The position numbers and the translations under genes were made by a program. A stretch of 22,213 nucleotides of DNA from Verrucomicrobia bacterium UBA3761. GTDB lineage: Bacteria > Verrucomicrobiota > Kiritimatiellia > RFP12 > UBA1067. This document shows positions 21,409 to 22,213 of the stretch, piece after piece; the stretch's first letter is position 1; each line of letters begins with the position of its first letter. Location of the stretch: the NCBI GenBank assembly GCA_002371135.1, contig DFGB01000038.1:110408-132620 (forward strand), read 5' to 3'. The notes under the pieces were generated by a model. The model did not search any database. It was not told the DNA's origin and saw only the letters and a program-made list of their open reading frames with translations.

Positions 21409-22213
21409 TCATTCGATCGTCGCCTTGAAGAAGGTGGGCGGGGTGTCGCCTTTGAGCGGGATTTCGGCCGTGGCCGTCTCGCCGTCGCTGAAGTCGTCGT
21501 CCGACGGCGTCACGTCAATCGCCCTCGCCGCCGCCGTCCTGAACGCCTCAAGCGTCGCAGCGCCGTAGAATTTCAGTCTGCCGTTGACTGGCGCGGCGAT
21601 CGCACCCTGGCGCGTGAGCGTCACCGTAACGACGACGGCGTCTTCGCCGACCGCCACGTCAGTCACCTCGAACGCGTACGAGCGGTCTTCGTCCGTGATA
21701 TCCAGGTTGAGCAGATAGGCCGCGTCAAAGTCAGCCGCCGACAGTCCCGCCGCCGCCGTGCCGACAGCCGTCTTGCCGCCCGCGCACGAGTTGAGCCATG
21801 CGGCCTTCGCGGCATCCAGAATGACGGACGCATTACCCTTCAGCACAATCGCCTCGTCCGCGCTGAAGCCCTCGGCGACGACATATTCGCCCGTGATCGA
21901 CCGAAGCACCCCGTCGCCGTTGAAGCGAATCTTCGCGATTGCTGTGCCGGACGCGGCCAGCGGGAAGTCTTGGACAGGATTGACAGGATGAACAGGATTT
22001 GTCTCTCTCAATCTTGCAAATCCAGTTCCCGTCTGAACCTCGACCCCGTACGTCTTCACAACGTAGTCGAAGACAACCCTGAACGTGTATTCGACGCCCG
22101 GCACAGGCGTGACGCCTTCAGCTTCGACATCGAGCCACGCGGCATCCCTTCCAACTTTCAACTCTCCACTTTCAACTTTCAACTCTTTCGTCCACACCTG
22201 GAACGAGCCGTTC
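21409..22213 (-). CDS. Large surface protein, C-terminal part only (5' end outside the window)
   Basis: The frame is open to the window edge, so the true start lies beyond 22213; the GTG at 22197 is not a start. The visible ~267 residues run NGSFQVWT, a repeat-encoded ELKVESGELKVG, a LamG-like tail (AAWLDVEAEGVTPVPGVEYT, FRVVFDYVVKTYGVEV), IRFNGDGVLRSITGEYVVAE, and a C-terminal domain: AKAAWLNSCAGGKTA, DAAYLLNLDITDEDRSYAFE, VVVTVTLTRQGAIAAPVNGR, LKFYGAATLEAF, ending PPTFFKATIE. Such FFKA(V/T)I-type ends seem common in surface proteins of this bacterial group (memory, unchecked) and may be a sorting or adhesion module. Two short tandem repeats lie in the coding sequence. Confidence 0.65.
   Translation of the reverse strand, partial: NGSFQVWTKELKVESGELKVGRDAAWLDVEAEGVTPVPGVEYTFRVVFDYVVKTYGVEVQTGTGFARLRETNPVHPVNPVQDFPLAASGTAIAKIRFNGDGVLRSITGEYVVAEGFSADEAIVLKGNASVILDAAKAAWLNSCAGGKTAVGTAAAGLSAADFDAAYLLNLDITDEDRSYAFEVTDVAVGEDAVVVTVTLTRQGAIAAPVNGRLKFYGAATLEAFRTAAARAIDVTPSDDDFSDGETATAEIPLKGDTPPTFFKATIE
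21972..22000. repeat. 9-bp tandem repeat inside the partial surface-protein gene
   Basis: ACAGGAT recurs at 21974, 21983 and 21992, a 9-base period with units GACAGGATT, GACAGGATG and AACAGGATT. On the coding strand this encodes NPVHPVNPVQ, an in-frame insertion between ARLRET and DFPLAA. Confidence 0.75.
22151..22185. repeat. AACTTTC-type short repeat inside the partial surface-protein gene
   Basis: AACTTTC/ACTTTC units alternate with AACTC and CTCC (plus-strand reading), giving ELKVESGELKVG on the coding strand. The repeat keeps the frame open and interrupts a LamG-like region. Confidence 0.7.

Overview
The window looks like a chromosomal segment of a Kiritimatiellota/Verrucomicrobiota-type gut or sediment bacterium. 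This is inference from content: many signal-peptide-bearing surface proteins, a LamG-like surface protein, a GH29 fucosidase and a decayed GH2 enzyme, a very large TSP3/EF-hand-type envelope protein, and short tandem repeats scattered through and between genes. Every gene I can support lies on the minus strand, so the biological reading order is from 22213 down to 1. No tRNA, rRNA or CRISPR array was seen.

Region by region, in reading order. (1) 22213-20279: the C-terminal part of a large surface protein that enters from outside the window, then a secreted LamG-like protein closed by a strong intrinsic terminator. (2) 20140-19936: the 3' end (domain V plus an enlarged domain VI) of a group II intron, cut off from its reverse transcriptase and ending three bases before the start codon of the next gene. 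(3) 19932-15281: a tandemly duplicated two-gene unit. Each copy is a secreted protein built of a repeated ~190-residue module (three modules, then two), followed by a secreted protein whose shared N-terminal half carries a DGLPAKIKKMRREAD block. Both copies of the second gene are broken by a single-base change in a G-run. (4) 15264-12248: a GlpT glycerol-3-phosphate antiporter and a secreted GH29 alpha-L-fucosidase. (5) 12102-11887: the C-terminal remnant of a DUF4186 gene.

(6) 11781-2769: the most striking part. A near-consensus sigma70-type promoter with a palindrome around its -35 box precedes a tightly packed run of nine genes: three small, probably cytoplasmic proteins (78, 110 and 46 aa), a secreted EF-hand-like protein, a 1599-aa membrane-anchored protein with TSP3 repeats, a cysteine-rich knot and a complete-looking Ser-Asp-His alpha/beta-hydrolase at its C-terminus, two tandem secreted paralogues with a carboxypeptidase-regulatory-like N-terminus, an LA_2272-like surface-repeat protein whose last repeat is split off by a frameshift, and a 50-aa Trp-rich peptide. 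Gaps are 1-27 bases or 4-base overlaps up to the last gene, which follows after 60. I read this as one envelope-associated operon of unknown function. (7) 2450-1163: a three-gene cassette with ATGA and GTGA overlaps, ending in a gamma-glutamylcyclotransferase-fold protein that seems to lack its catalytic glutamate. (8) 889-276: a decayed GH2 glycosidase gene, still with ribosome binding site and signal peptide but with two nonsense codons, one frameshift and most of the middle missing.

Five genes are thus broken or fragmentary. Three of the breaks are single-base changes in or beside homopolymers, so assembly error must be excluded before they are called biological.
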